From Pseudopedobacter sp038243635 (GTDB lineage Bacteria; Bacteroidota; Bacteroidia; Sphingobacteriales; Sphingobacteriaceae), in the NCBI GenBank assembly GCA_038243635.1, contig JBBSQW010000014.1:28497-92496 (forward strand): a DNA stretch of 64,000 nucleotides. Reading direction: 5' to 3'. This document shows positions 32,062-40,296 of this stretch, piece by piece (position 1 is the first letter of the stretch; each line of letters starts with the position of its first letter). The notes beneath the pieces were generated by a model. It was given only the letters and a program-made list of their open reading frames with translations. It was not told where the DNA came from and made no database searches. Made by a program: the position numbers and the translations under genes.

Positions 32062-33017
32062 TAGTTTACCCTCCTTATTTTGTAATCCACAAATACTTCA
32101 ATATTATTAGTAACATCTTCAGAAATTGTCATCCAGGCATCTTGTAGAATGTTATTTCTTAAATCATAATTCATTTGAGAATGATGTTCAAAATTGTAAT
32201 TATCAAACTTGTAACCAATCTTAGGCTTGTACTTAAAATCATAAATCTTGGCAAAATGGCTCATATCGCTATTTTTTCGATCCAGCGTCGCATCTTTCTT
32301 TACTCCAATTAAAGACTGCGTTTCGCTAATTATGCTTTCCACGACATTCAGTTGAAGTGGCAGTCTGTCAAATAACTGAGAATAATATAACTTGTCCCGA
32401 TTTTTAACATCCAAATCATCAGACACTAGATACTTGTCGAAAAAAAGATCAAAAAACGGCCTAACCCGGAAATCCTCAAGAATTTGCTCCTCACTGAATT
32501 GCAGTGCTGTTGCATCAAGGTAGGTTTCGATGTTCTTTTTCATCTCAGAAGATTGAATGAAACTGGTGTTCATCTCCACACTTTTTCTAAAATCCAACCA
32601 GTTTTTAGTTATTTCATCCAGATTCTCGACACTGCGTATCCTACCTGTGTTTGGATTTACTTTTACCAAAGCATTGCTCTTAATCGTATCTATTTTGCTC
32701 ATTAAGTCCATGCTTTCCTGAAGGTGAGTTGGCTGGATTTTGATAACTTGATCCACGAGTTCTACTTTTACAAAAATATTGTCCTGTTCTACTATTTTTT
32801 TTACAACATACTCTAATTTCGTATCCGCATGATTTTCGATAATTCCGTCTATTTTGATGATAACAATTTGCTCACTTCTATACCTCAAAACATCTTCTTT
32901 AAAAGTAGTTTTAACCTTCTCCGTTTCTTGAGGAAATGCTTGTTGAACTTCAATCTTCTTTTCACTTCCTTGAGATTTATTAGTTTCATCTTCAAAGAAC
33001 TTAAACCTACTATCCAT
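32061..33017 (-). CDS. vgrG-linked hypothetical protein (possible effector adaptor)
   Basis: 318 residues, soluble, no signal peptide, acidic N-terminus (MDSRFKFFEDETNKSQ), mixed alpha/beta with a repeated IKIDGIIENHAD-like and long helical middle, ending EVFVDYKIRRVN. It lies 5 bp after vgrG and overlaps the PAAR-like gene by one base (TAATG). Genes between vgrG and PAAR-effector genes often encode chaperones/adaptors (DUF4123, DUF1795, DUF2169), but none of those families is recognised here. The position suggests a loading factor for the PAAR-like protein. Confidence 0.6.
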   Translation of the reverse strand: MDSRFKFFEDETNKSQGSEKKIEVQQAFPQETEKVKTTFKEDVLRYRSEQIVIIKIDGIIENHADTKLEYVVKKIVEQDNIFVKVELVDQVIKIQPTHLQESMDLMSKIDTIKSNALVKVNPNTGRIRSVENLDEITKNWLDFRKSVEMNTSFIQSSEMKKNIETYLDATALQFSEEQILEDFRVRPFFDLFFDKYLVSDDLDVKNRDKLYYSQLFDRLPLQLNVVESIISETQSLIGVKKDATLDRKNSDMSHFAKIYDFKYKPKIGYKFDNYNFEHHSQMNYDLRNNILQDAWMTISEDVTNNIEVFVDYKIRRVN

Positions 33018-33022
33018 AGCTA

Positions 33023-34831
33023 TTAATTAATTTTAACTTGCCCGCCTTCACAAATAACTTTACCCCCACCGCCAGTTGTCTCCACTTTTGCCGATCCATT
33101 AATGGTTACATTAGTTGATTCAATTTTAATGTCTGTAGCAGAAACGATATTAACATCTGTAGTCCCACAAAGCTCACCAATATTAACTGCTTTGCCAGGC
33201 AGTTTGCCAGCATTTGCATTGATAGCTGTAGTTCCTTGTATGTTGATTGTAATTCCAATCAAATCAATCGTTCCGTCGCTGTTGAGTGTGATTTTACTAC
33301 TACCAGTTTCAAATTCAATTTTGCTGGTTGCTTTGATATTGACCACACCACCACCATTTTGGATATTTACAAAATTGCTTTGGTTCGTCCCCAAGTTTAC
33401 CGCATGATTCAAATCATCAAAAGACAAACAACTTCCTTTTCTGGAAGTCATCCCTTTAACGTTACTATCCGTAAAACCACTTTCTGCATTACCGCCGTGA
33501 TAAACGCTACCCATAACCACTGGGCGGGCAATGTTACCTTCTTCAAACGCAATAATAACTTGATCTCCTACTTCTGGCACTACCAAAAATCCTCGGTTTT
33601 TACCCGTGTCGCCATTTCCTGCATTTGGGCTTAGTACTCTTAACCACTCCGTAGGATCGTTGGCGGTACAAGTCCACTTAAACTGCACCTTAACCCTTCC
33701 CTGCTTTTTAGGGTCATTATTATTTAAAACAGTTGCCAGTTGCATATCTGCGAAAGGTCTGCCGACATGTTTAACAGGCAATTTTTCTGTTTCTGCAGCC
33801 ACGCCTTCAAAAGTGTTTTGATAATGACCTACGCCATCCAGCTGATGGCTTATTGAAGTCACCAAAAACTTACCAAAATCCTGCAAAAGAAAACCTGCAG
33901 TGCCTTTAACGCTAGAACTGATATTTACAATTTTGCCTATGCCAACTTGTGGATTATCACCGTTTCCAGAAATTTTTACTAGATCAGAAATGATTGCTTT
34001 ATGCTCATCATCCACAAAATCATTGATTTCCTGCTGGCTGTTCACCCTTACACTCAAAGGTTCGGTATAACGCTTGCTAAATACTTTATTAGAGGCTTGT
34101 ATAGCATAGGAAGAATCTGGAGAACCAGCGTTACTATCCTTTGGTTCTGCGCTTAACAGTTTATCTTGTTGTGAATTGTATGCAAATTTTTGATAGCTCA
34201 ATGGCGCTACTTGCATACCATATTGTATACTGTGTAAATCTCTACCGTAAACTAACTTTACTTCCTTTAATTCATCAGGCTTACCAAAATTCAGAAACTC
34301 GCCATCGTAATAAAACCACTCGTGGTATTCAGAGGATAAACGGTTGATGAAATCAAAATCACTTTCGCGATATTGAATCATATAATCAATCTGAGAAGTA
34401 TTGCTAGGCTGAATTTTTAATTTTAAATCATTTGCTGGAGCATCCTTTGTGGCTTGCTCTATAATGTTTTTTAAGTTTTTGTCAAGATAAGAGCCTAAAT
34501 CCGGACCTCGGTCCAATAATACTCCTGGGCTGTAACCACTCACCAAGATATCGCCCTGAAAGCCATGGCTCTGCGACATCTCTACCTTGGTAATAATGCC
34601 AACGAATAAATTTTCTGCACCTATTATATTGCCCCACTGTATGCTCAATTTGCGACCCATAAAATCTTTTGATTTATCTAAAGAAATACCTTTAGAATCT
34701 TCAATCTGATCATGATTAAACCGAAGCTGAAACCTGTGATGCTCGTTAAAACGCTGTTCTAACGTGAAGTTAGAAAAATGAAAAATAGGCGTTCCATCTA
34801 TCTGTATATCTACTTTAATTTTGTGTTCCAT
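33023..34831 (-). CDS. tssI: T6SS spike protein VgrG (TssI)
   Basis: 602 residues from ATG 34831 (TTG 34840 extends it by three). It has the gp27-like N-terminal domains (YMIQYRESDFDFINRLSSEY is the typical phage base-plate hub motif), an OB-fold core (GRVKVQFKW, WLRVLSPNAG, GFLVVPEVGDQVIIAFEEG, RPVVMGSVYHGGN) and a C-terminal gp5-like beta-prism of repeated INIQGTTAINANAG-type strands ending KVICEGGQVKIN. No extra effector domain is fused. It forms the trimeric spike on the Hcp tube and opens the effector island that follows it. Confidence 0.95.
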   Translation of the reverse strand: MEHKIKVDIQIDGTPIFHFSNFTLEQRFNEHHRFQLRFNHDQIEDSKGISLDKSKDFMGRKLSIQWGNIIGAENLFVGIITKVEMSQSHGFQGDILVSGYSPGVLLDRGPDLGSYLDKNLKNIIEQATKDAPANDLKLKIQPSNTSQIDYMIQYRESDFDFINRLSSEYHEWFYYDGEFLNFGKPDELKEVKLVYGRDLHSIQYGMQVAPLSYQKFAYNSQQDKLLSAEPKDSNAGSPDSSYAIQASNKVFSKRYTEPLSVRVNSQQEINDFVDDEHKAIISDLVKISGNGDNPQVGIGKIVNISSSVKGTAGFLLQDFGKFLVTSISHQLDGVGHYQNTFEGVAAETEKLPVKHVGRPFADMQLATVLNNNDPKKQGRVKVQFKWTCTANDPTEWLRVLSPNAGNGDTGKNRGFLVVPEVGDQVIIAFEEGNIARPVVMGSVYHGGNAESGFTDSNVKGMTSRKGSCLSFDDLNHAVNLGTNQSNFVNIQNGGGVVNIKATSKIEFETGSSKITLNSDGTIDLIGITINIQGTTAINANAGKLPGKAVNIGELCGTTDVNIVSATDIKIESTNVTINGSAKVETTGGGGKVICEGGQVKIN

Positions 34832-34879
34832 TATTTTCAATTATGGTAAATTGCTAATTCAAATTGCAACATTTCAGTC

Positions 34880-34903
34880 TATAATTTGAATATTCAAATT
34901 ATA
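34880..34903. promoter_or_regulatory. 24-bp perfect palindrome upstream of vgrG, candidate operator
   Basis: The half-site TATAATTTGAAT is followed directly by its exact reverse complement. It sits 49 bp before the vgrG ATG, in a region without genes, and lacks a GC-rich stem or T-tract, so it is unlikely to be a terminator. A dimeric regulator or a promoter element are the likely uses. Confidence 0.5.
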
Positions 34904-35429
34904 TGGTTTTACCGAGAATTGATATTGCAAACCTTTAAAGCTAAACGTTGATGCCTAATTAAGCAATATCCACTCCCCAATAAGTATATTATGACCATAA
35001 TTCGTTTCGCACTTTGACTGGCCTCAAGCTTTAAAATTTTAGTTGAGCAATAAATCGTAAAACAATTCGGAATAGGGAGTTCTAATTGCTATAAGTCTAA
35101 AAGAAATCCTATACAAAAACCAAGAAAGCTTATCCCTTTTGTAAGCTAAATTATCTTTTCAAATGTTCAGTTAACTTGAGTTTGATTTCTCTAAACTTAA
35201 AGAACTTCAAAGTAAACTATAATAAATCTACCAAAATCGGTAACTGCATGTTTCTGATGATGGTAAAAGCACAATCACGGAAAAGCACACTATGAATACA
35301 AAAGATCAAAATTTACCATTCATACAATATTTAGCAGAGATACCACAGCATGTTTTACCATAATTTCCGCAATAAAAAGTATTATGATTAGCGATCCAGA
35401 TTGAAGGCCAAAAGAGCTTAAGAAAAACA

Positions 35430-35462
35430 ATATAGCGTTCGTAAATTAACGGAACGCTATAT
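35430..35462 (-). terminator. hairpin after the hcp pair
   Basis: ATATAGCGTTC / GAACGCTATAT stem with an 11-nt loop, followed on the minus strand by TTGTTTTTCTT. Placed 17 bp past the stop of the downstream hcp gene. Confidence 0.7.
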
Positions 35463-35479
35463 GGTTTAATAAAATAAGA

Positions 35480-35875
35480 CTATGCTTTAGGCCAATCGTT
35501 TTCATGTTCTGCGTTTCCGATTTTCAGCTTACGAGCCGATATTACGAAACTCAACGACATGGGATTGTCGCCTATGATAGATATGCCCTCGTTATACTGG
35601 ATTAAGTAGCCATCTTCGAAAGATAATTCTTTCATTTTGGCATCTTCTTCTGTTTTTTTGAAGGTTATTGTACCAGCCAATGGCTTGTACTGGTTGTTCA
35701 CCATTGATTCTATTACAGAGGTATCTTCTGTAGATTCTACTTCTACTTGAATTGTTCCACCATAAACGCCTGATGATGGACGACCTTTTGCGTCAACATC
35801 TCTGCTTAGCGCAAAACTGCACTGCAATACGTCAAATTCCTTTGAACCAATTTTAATTCTTGCCTTGAAAGCCAT
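35480..35875 (-). CDS. tssD: T6SSiii tube protein Hcp (TssD), copy 1
   Basis: 131 residues beginning MAFKARIKIGSKEFDVLQC with the T6SSiii Hcp signatures RDVDAKGRPSSGVYGGTI, NNQYKPLAGTI and a final HENDWPKA. Hcp hexamers stack into the inner tube, and in this subtype they can also carry effectors in the lumen. It is very similar over its full length to the next gene, from which it is separated by 89 bp, suggesting tandem duplication with some divergence. Confidence 0.95.
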   Translation of the reverse strand: MAFKARIKIGSKEFDVLQCSFALSRDVDAKGRPSSGVYGGTIQVEVESTEDTSVIESMVNNQYKPLAGTITFKKTEEDAKMKELSFEDGYLIQYNEGISIIGDNPMSLSFVISARKLKIGNAEHENDWPKA

Positions 35876-35965
35876 GTTTTGAATTTTAAAATTTAAATAA
35901 TTGACAAGTTGTAAAATGTGTTATCACCACTGTCGTTCTTTTTTTTTGACTACTAACTTAATGTA

Positions 35966-36364
35966 TTAGTTACTAGTTGGCCAATCATTTACGTGTTCGG
36001 CTGTGCCTACCTTTAAGGTTCGGGAGGAAATCACAAATTTAAGACTCATTGGAGCGTCTCCTTTAATGTTCAAGCCTTCGCTGTATTTTACGATATAGCC
36101 ATCTTCAAAGGATACCTCTTTCATTTTGGCATCTTCTTCAGATTTCTTAATCAATAAAGTTCCGGCTAGGGGTTTGTACTGGTTGTTTACCATTGCTTCA
36201 ACAATTGAGGTGTCTTCAGTAGATTCTACTTCAACTTCAATAGTTCCACCGTAAACTCCAGATGAAGGACGTCCTTTAGCATCAACGTCGCGGTTAAGGG
36301 AATAAGAACAATTAAGTACATCGTACTCTTTGCCTGCTACTGTAATTCTTGCTTTGAAAGCCAT
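35966..36364 (-). CDS. tssD: T6SSiii tube protein Hcp (TssD), copy 2
   Basis: 132 residues from ATG 36364 (TTG 36370 extends it). MAFKARITVAGKEYDVLNC, the same RDVDAKGRPSSGVYGGTI block, and EHVNDWPTSN at the end. Clear paralogue of copy 1. Lying 129 bp after the Tae4 gene on the same strand, it is the natural carrier candidate for that amidase. Confidence 0.95.
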   Translation of the reverse strand: MAFKARITVAGKEYDVLNCSYSLNRDVDAKGRPSSGVYGGTIEVEVESTEDTSIVEAMVNNQYKPLAGTLLIKKSEEDAKMKEVSFEDGYIVKYSEGLNIKGDAPMSLKFVISSRTLKVGTAEHVNDWPTSN

Positions 36365-36492
36365 AATCAATAAATTTTAAATCGTTGCCGTACATTCGGC
36401 GCCGCAGATACAAGTTAGCAATTTTAAGACCAGAAAACATAATCTTAAAACATTTTTTTTTTAGAAAGAACATTTTTTGTTATGAAAAGCAT

Positions 36493-37080
36493 TTATCTAC
36501 ACTCCCAGAAAAAAACTTCTTTTAACCTGAAATCATCTAAATAGTTACCATGTAAACAATCAGAGCCATCCCAAAGCGTAAAGTGCCCAGTAGCATCTTG
36601 AAAATCAACCTTAAAGCATATCATACCTTTTTTTCTACTGATGTCCTTTTTGAACGCTCGCATTTGGTCAGCCATCACTATAAAATCTTTGTCTAACTTA
36701 ACGTGTTGATTACAAAGTCTATATTTGTGATTAATATAATCAAGAAATTCATCAACTCTTATTGCATAACGTTTTTTGTCATTACCAGAAACGGTTACAA
36801 AAGCTTTGATGTAATTATAATTGGTCGGTATTTCATGGCCATTTAATTTTCTTTGCTCCAAAAAATTGGGGTGTTTTGGAGTTTTCCAGTCTGGCGAAAT
36901 TGTTGCGAATACTGCGTGATCTACGCCTACGTAGTTAAATGCTCTACACATTCTTACAACACAAGTATTAGTGATGTAAGCTGCATTAACATTTCCCCCA
37001 ATATTTGATTTTACCAGTTCGCTGCTGGACACTGGGTAATTCATTTTTAAATCATTAAAACTAGGTAGTGGGATAGACAT
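36493..37080 (-). CDS. tae4: Tae4-family T6SS peptidoglycan amidase effector
   Basis: 195 residues. PSFNDL at the start, IGGNVNAAYITNTCVVRMCRA with probable nucleophile Cys40, YAIRVDEFLDYI, KKGMICFKV and GHFTLWDGSDC with His166 match the Tae4 fold (compare the GHVTLWNGSIC segment of the Salmonella enzyme). Asp171 or Asp174 may complete the triad. Tae4 enzymes cut the D-Glu-mDAP bond in peptidoglycan of rival cells after T6SS delivery. There is no signal peptide, as expected for a T6SS cargo. It starts directly after the stop of the upstream lipoprotein gene and lies before two hcp genes. Confidence 0.88.
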   Translation of the reverse strand: MSIPLPSFNDLKMNYPVSSSELVKSNIGGNVNAAYITNTCVVRMCRAFNYVGVDHAVFATISPDWKTPKHPNFLEQRKLNGHEIPTNYNYIKAFVTVSGNDKKRYAIRVDEFLDYINHKYRLCNQHVKLDKDFIVMADQMRAFKKDISRKKGMICFKVDFQDATGHFTLWDGSDCLHGNYLDDFRLKEVFFWECR

Positions 37081-37608
37081 CTATTTGTTTGTTAAAAGTG
37101 AATCAATAAATCTGGTGTATTCAAAAGAGGAGTTATCGACGGCATTAAAATATATATTTTTACCCTTTATGATTTCGGGTTCAGTTTCTCTTTGTAAAAA
37201 TACAGCGAGTGTATCATTATGAATCCCGTTATGTTTCATCTCATTAATAGTAAAATAAGAAACTAAATCGCCAGCTTTCAATTTTCCTTTAAAAGATTTT
37301 AAGACCTTTCCATTGAAAACTTTGATGCCTTGGTTAATAGAGTCAGCACTAGTAATGTTAATTAATGCAATGTATTCAGCCTCTTCCATCACACTTTTAA
37401 CATAAGATTCTGGAGGATCTACAGGTTTTGGTTTAGCTTGCGGTGCTTTCGAATTTATTATGGAGTCTTTATTTTTATTATTATCCTGACCAGTAGTTGT
37501 TTGGTTGCAAGAGCCGAAAACAAACGTTAGACAAATAAAAAAAATTAGTATCAAAAAACGGTAAGGTTTAAATGCAATAGGTTCGTGGTATCCCATAGGT
37601 ACTTTCAT
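37081..37608 (-). CDS. lipoprotein, candidate immunity protein for the Tae4 effector
   Basis: 175 residues. A hydrophobic segment (17-32) ends in lipobox VFGSC with Cys34, followed by an Asn/Gln/Lys-rich linker and a compact domain (about 60-175: EAEYIALINITSADS, GDLVSYFTINEMKHNG). The stop touches the Tae4 ATG (TAGATG), so the two are translated together. Immunity to peptidoglycan-cutting effectors must act in the periplasm, which fits a lipoprotein. It shows no recognised Tai4 family features and is larger than Tai4. An alternative is TssQ, a lipoprotein of T6SSiii not otherwise found here, but the position beside tae4 argues for immunity. Confidence 0.65.
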   Translation of the reverse strand: MKVPMGYHEPIAFKPYRFLILIFFICLTFVFGSCNQTTTGQDNNKNKDSIINSKAPQAKPKPVDPPESYVKSVMEEAEYIALINITSADSINQGIKVFNGKVLKSFKGKLKAGDLVSYFTINEMKHNGIHNDTLAVFLQRETEPEIIKGKNIYFNAVDNSSFEYTRFIDSLLTNK

Positions 37609-37733
37609 TTTTAAAGGTTAAAACTTGTAAACATATTCCAAGCCAAACGACCAGCTTAGCAGAATTAAAACAGAGATTGGTCGATTATTTATGGAGAAAA
37701 GAAAGTAAAAACACTCGATTTAGCGAAAGCAAA

Positions 37734-38300
37734 TCAAATTCCTTTTAAGCCAAACGTAAAAAGCTTTTGAAGCCATTTTTTGCTGTAGTTATTCTCTAAT
37801 GAATGTAGATGACCAATGGTGCTAGTGTTAACCGGGCGCACCGACCTTTTTTCTAAAACACTTTTTTTGATTGCCAAATACGTCGGTTTTTGGTTTAAGT
37901 TCCAATCTTCCCAAGCCTCTTCATCTAAGATAGAAATAATACGAGCAGATTTGCCGCCGAAATTATTATTTACGCTACCGACTGGCGTAAAAACAAGATC
38001 AGGTAAAAAAATCCGATCAAAAAATCCTTTAATTTTTGCGTTAATAGAATTTTTATAAACGGGACAGAAAACAACAAAGTGGTTACAAGCTTTTATTGCA
38101 AGTATCGCTTTTTCTAATGAAGGCTCTAAGGGTTGTAGCTGCGTAGAAAACTGCTTATTAGAATTAAAAATCATATCCGCAATTGCAATTTCCTTTCCTG
38201 TTCCGCCCCCCTCCTCTACTCCCTTGGTGTAAGCTTGTATCAGTGCTGCGGTAACTGGACTTTTATCGATATCTGCGTTTATAATTAAAACCTGCTTCAT
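37734..38300 (-). CDS. flavodoxin-fold NAD(P)H-dependent oxidoreductase
   Basis: 188 residues. MKQVLIINADIDKSPVTAAL is the FMN phosphate-binding start, followed by FVVFCPVYKNSINAKIKGFFDR, the typical isoalloxazine-side loop of NADPH quinone reductases (PLYWGSMPAILKGFFDR type) with a degenerate CPVYKN variant, and GGKSARIISI. A cytoplasmic quinone/flavin reductase is likely. It sits between the tssC terminator and the tae4 module on the same strand. A link with secretion is not evident. Confidence 0.8.
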   Translation of the reverse strand: MKQVLIINADIDKSPVTAALIQAYTKGVEEGGGTGKEIAIADMIFNSNKQFSTQLQPLEPSLEKAILAIKACNHFVVFCPVYKNSINAKIKGFFDRIFLPDLVFTPVGSVNNNFGGKSARIISILDEEAWEDWNLNQKPTYLAIKKSVLEKRSVRPVNTSTIGHLHSLENNYSKKWLQKLFTFGLKGI

Positions 38301-38345
38301 TGTTCTGCAATCTTACGAAAAATAATAATTAATTTTTCTTTAAAT

Positions 38346-38370
38346 AAAAAACGCTCCAATATGGAGCGTT
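38346..38370 (-). terminator. terminator of the tssO-tssC operon
   Basis: AACGCTCCA / TGGAGCGTT with a three-base loop, then TTTTTATTTA on the minus strand. Located 25 bp past the tssC stop, it separates the structural operon from the effector genes. Confidence 0.9.
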
Positions 38371-38394
38371 CTAAATTCTTCGAAAAAACTCAGA

Positions 38395-39780
38395 TTATTT
38401 TTGTTGATCGTATGCAGATTCCCAAGTTGTACTCTCATCCTCCCCTTTTTGTCCGTCAAGCTTTACTACAAAACTTTTTGCTGGAAAATATGGTGTAATG
38501 TGAATATCTAAATGAATTCTGTCTTTTTGATCTTCGTCACGCTCAAAACGCATAATTTTAAAACGTTCTATTAGCTTCTCTGGTCCTTGTATATTATCCA
38601 AAAACTTTACAATCTGGCTTCTTAAATCCTTTTCTGTTTTGGAAGTCCAATTTTCAAAAGCTCTTCTGTTTAAAAAGTCAAACAAAACTTTAGTGATGTA
38701 ATCAAATACTCTAACTACCGAGTAAGTTTGCAATCCAATGTTATCTCCATTAAAAAGTGTCTTCGCCGAGAAAGCCATCACTTTACCATACTCATTCACC
38801 ATAGGTACTAAACCTACGCGCTCTAAATGGGAGATTTCACTCTTCTTCAAATCAAATCTTACGCCGTCAACCTCGCTTACGGCACCATGCTTTTTACCCG
38901 CTGTAACCTGAGACATAAGCGTATAATACATTTTACCGGCTAATGCCGCTGACCCTGGAACATATAAGTCATCTTCTTCGCCCACTTCGGCAACTTTACC
39001 ACGACCTACCATGTAATTACAAGTCATGATTGTATTTGATTTGTAAGCATCAGCACTAGTTAAATTTGCTGCGGTAAACAAGTCTACCACATCATCTGGC
39101 TGATCTAAATCTAAGAAATCAGTAACCAACATTACCTTGTTTTCATAGGCAATTTTTGACCATCTGTCTACCACTTTATTAGAACCCATGTATCCTGGAA
39201 TACACATGATCGAATAGTTTTCTCTTAAATCTAATCGGTCATAGTTCTGCTTTAACTCATTAGACGCATATTCGATAAATCTAGGATTGTCCAAATCTTT
39301 AATTTGATCCATCGCTGCGTTCATCATCACCACATTTTTCAACTTATCTGTCTCGGTGTTTTTATAAAACAAGTGTACAGATCGGTAAGCCTGCTCTAAT
39401 TCGCGAGTGCTTTCTAAAACGCTATGAATATTTTTCTTTAAGTTTTCTTCGGTAACCTTAAGTTTTTCTGTGCTATTTTCAAGCACCGTACTTACATCAT
39501 CTGCCTTTTCTAGCTCTGCAATCCAAAGGTTTAGCTTTTGCTTTAAGTCATCTCGCTCGCCTTGCTTCTCGTCATCTGTTAAAAAAATCTGCTTTCTAGC
39601 TTTTCTTTCTGGATTTAAGTTTTGTAAACCGTCAATTGCAACCTCCAAAAGATCCATTCCTCCAAGCGTAGCTAACTTGTCAAGACTGTCCGTTAAGGAT
39701 AATTCTTTTGTCTTATCTACCGATTTAAATTCCTTTTCCTTTTGTTGGGCAGAGGATTGTTGCTCGTTTAAATTTGCCAT
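38395..39780 (-). CDS. tssC: T6SSiii contractile sheath large subunit TssC
   Basis: 461 residues. The DUF5458/TssC core is visible: YSIMCIPGYMGSNKV, MLVTDFLDLDQPDDVVDLF, GRGKVAEVGEEDDLYVPGSAALAGK, and a C-terminal HLDIHITPYFPAKSFVVKLDGQ. It pairs with TssB to build the contractile sheath around the Hcp tube. The N-terminal 80 residues are charged and coiled. Encoded 25 bp after tssB, last gene of the operon before a strong terminator. Confidence 0.95.
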   Translation of the reverse strand: MANLNEQQSSAQQKEKEFKSVDKTKELSLTDSLDKLATLGGMDLLEVAIDGLQNLNPERKARKQIFLTDDEKQGERDDLKQKLNLWIAELEKADDVSTVLENSTEKLKVTEENLKKNIHSVLESTRELEQAYRSVHLFYKNTETDKLKNVVMMNAAMDQIKDLDNPRFIEYASNELKQNYDRLDLRENYSIMCIPGYMGSNKVVDRWSKIAYENKVMLVTDFLDLDQPDDVVDLFTAANLTSADAYKSNTIMTCNYMVGRGKVAEVGEEDDLYVPGSAALAGKMYYTLMSQVTAGKKHGAVSEVDGVRFDLKKSEISHLERVGLVPMVNEYGKVMAFSAKTLFNGDNIGLQTYSVVRVFDYITKVLFDFLNRRAFENWTSKTEKDLRSQIVKFLDNIQGPEKLIERFKIMRFERDEDQKDRIHLDIHITPYFPAKSFVVKLDGQKGEDESTTWESAYDQQK

Positions 39781-39805
39781 ATATTTTTTATTTAGGTAGG
39801 TAATT

Positions 39806-40246
39806 TTATTTTTCTAACTCTTTCACAAAACTTTTTAATGCACTTAAAAATGCTTCTTTAGTTTCCTGATCGTTAAGGGTTGTTTTTAAAGTTTTATTTG
39901 TTTTGATTTGTTTGATCATATTTTGATACATGTCTTTCTCCAAATTCATCTTGTGCAAATGCTTACTTTGCTTTATTAAAGATTTTACGTTAAAATCCCC
40001 CAAGTTTTTAAACGCGATTTTCTCGTTAATGGCGCCACCATCTTTGTTTTCTAAAGAAATATTTAGCGCTGGCTTATAATGTGCGAACACATCTTCCACT
40101 GTTTTTAAACCGCTAACTGCTTCTGGCTTAAGTGGCTCTTGATCCGTTAATTTCTGAATAAAAAGAGTTTTGTTTGGTGAAATGTCTCCGAAAGCTTCCG
40201 ACGTGTCGGCTTTTTTTTCGTTACCTCCAATTTCGTAGTTGAACAT
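39806..40246 (-). CDS. tssB: T6SSiii sheath small subunit TssB
   Basis: 146 residues. LEKDMYQNMIKQ and the preceding FKNLGDFNVKSLIKQSKHL correspond to the sheath-forming part of TssB, where the DF.P..l conserved segment reads GDFNV. The C-terminus is a Lys-rich helix. It forms heterodimers with TssC, and its position directly before tssC supports the call. Lies 50 bp after clpV. Confidence 0.92.
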   Translation of the reverse strand: MFNYEIGGNEKKADTSEAFGDISPNKTLFIQKLTDQEPLKPEAVSGLKTVEDVFAHYKPALNISLENKDGGAINEKIAFKNLGDFNVKSLIKQSKHLHKMNLEKDMYQNMIKQIKTNKTLKTTLNDQETKEAFLSALKSFVKELEK

Positions 40247-40296
40247 CGTATTATAGGTTTTTTAGTAGTAAAAATTTATATTTATCTTAAAACAGG

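Larger units (their letters stand above)
34832..35479. other. 648-bp intergenic region upstream of vgrG
   Basis: No gene recognised. It contains the 34880-34903 palindrome near vgrG and the hairpin after the first hcp gene (35430-35462). A 23-codon plus-strand frame at 35292 (MNTKDQNLPFIQYLAEIPQH...) is too short and isolated to call. Confidence 0.6.

Noticed and set aside
33102..33821. Plus-strand frames of 71 to 132 codons
   Set aside because: Antisense to vgrG, whose frame and motifs are unambiguous.
35292..35363. 23-codon plus-strand frame MNTKDQNLPF...
   Set aside because: No promoter, no family, and very short. Kept only as a note in the vgrG upstream region.
37618..37715. Short minus-strand frame ending in WSFGLEYVYKF
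   Set aside because: The end looks like a final beta-barrel strand, but only about 30 codons are open, there is no start, and nothing upstream extends it. Possibly a gene remnant, too little to call.
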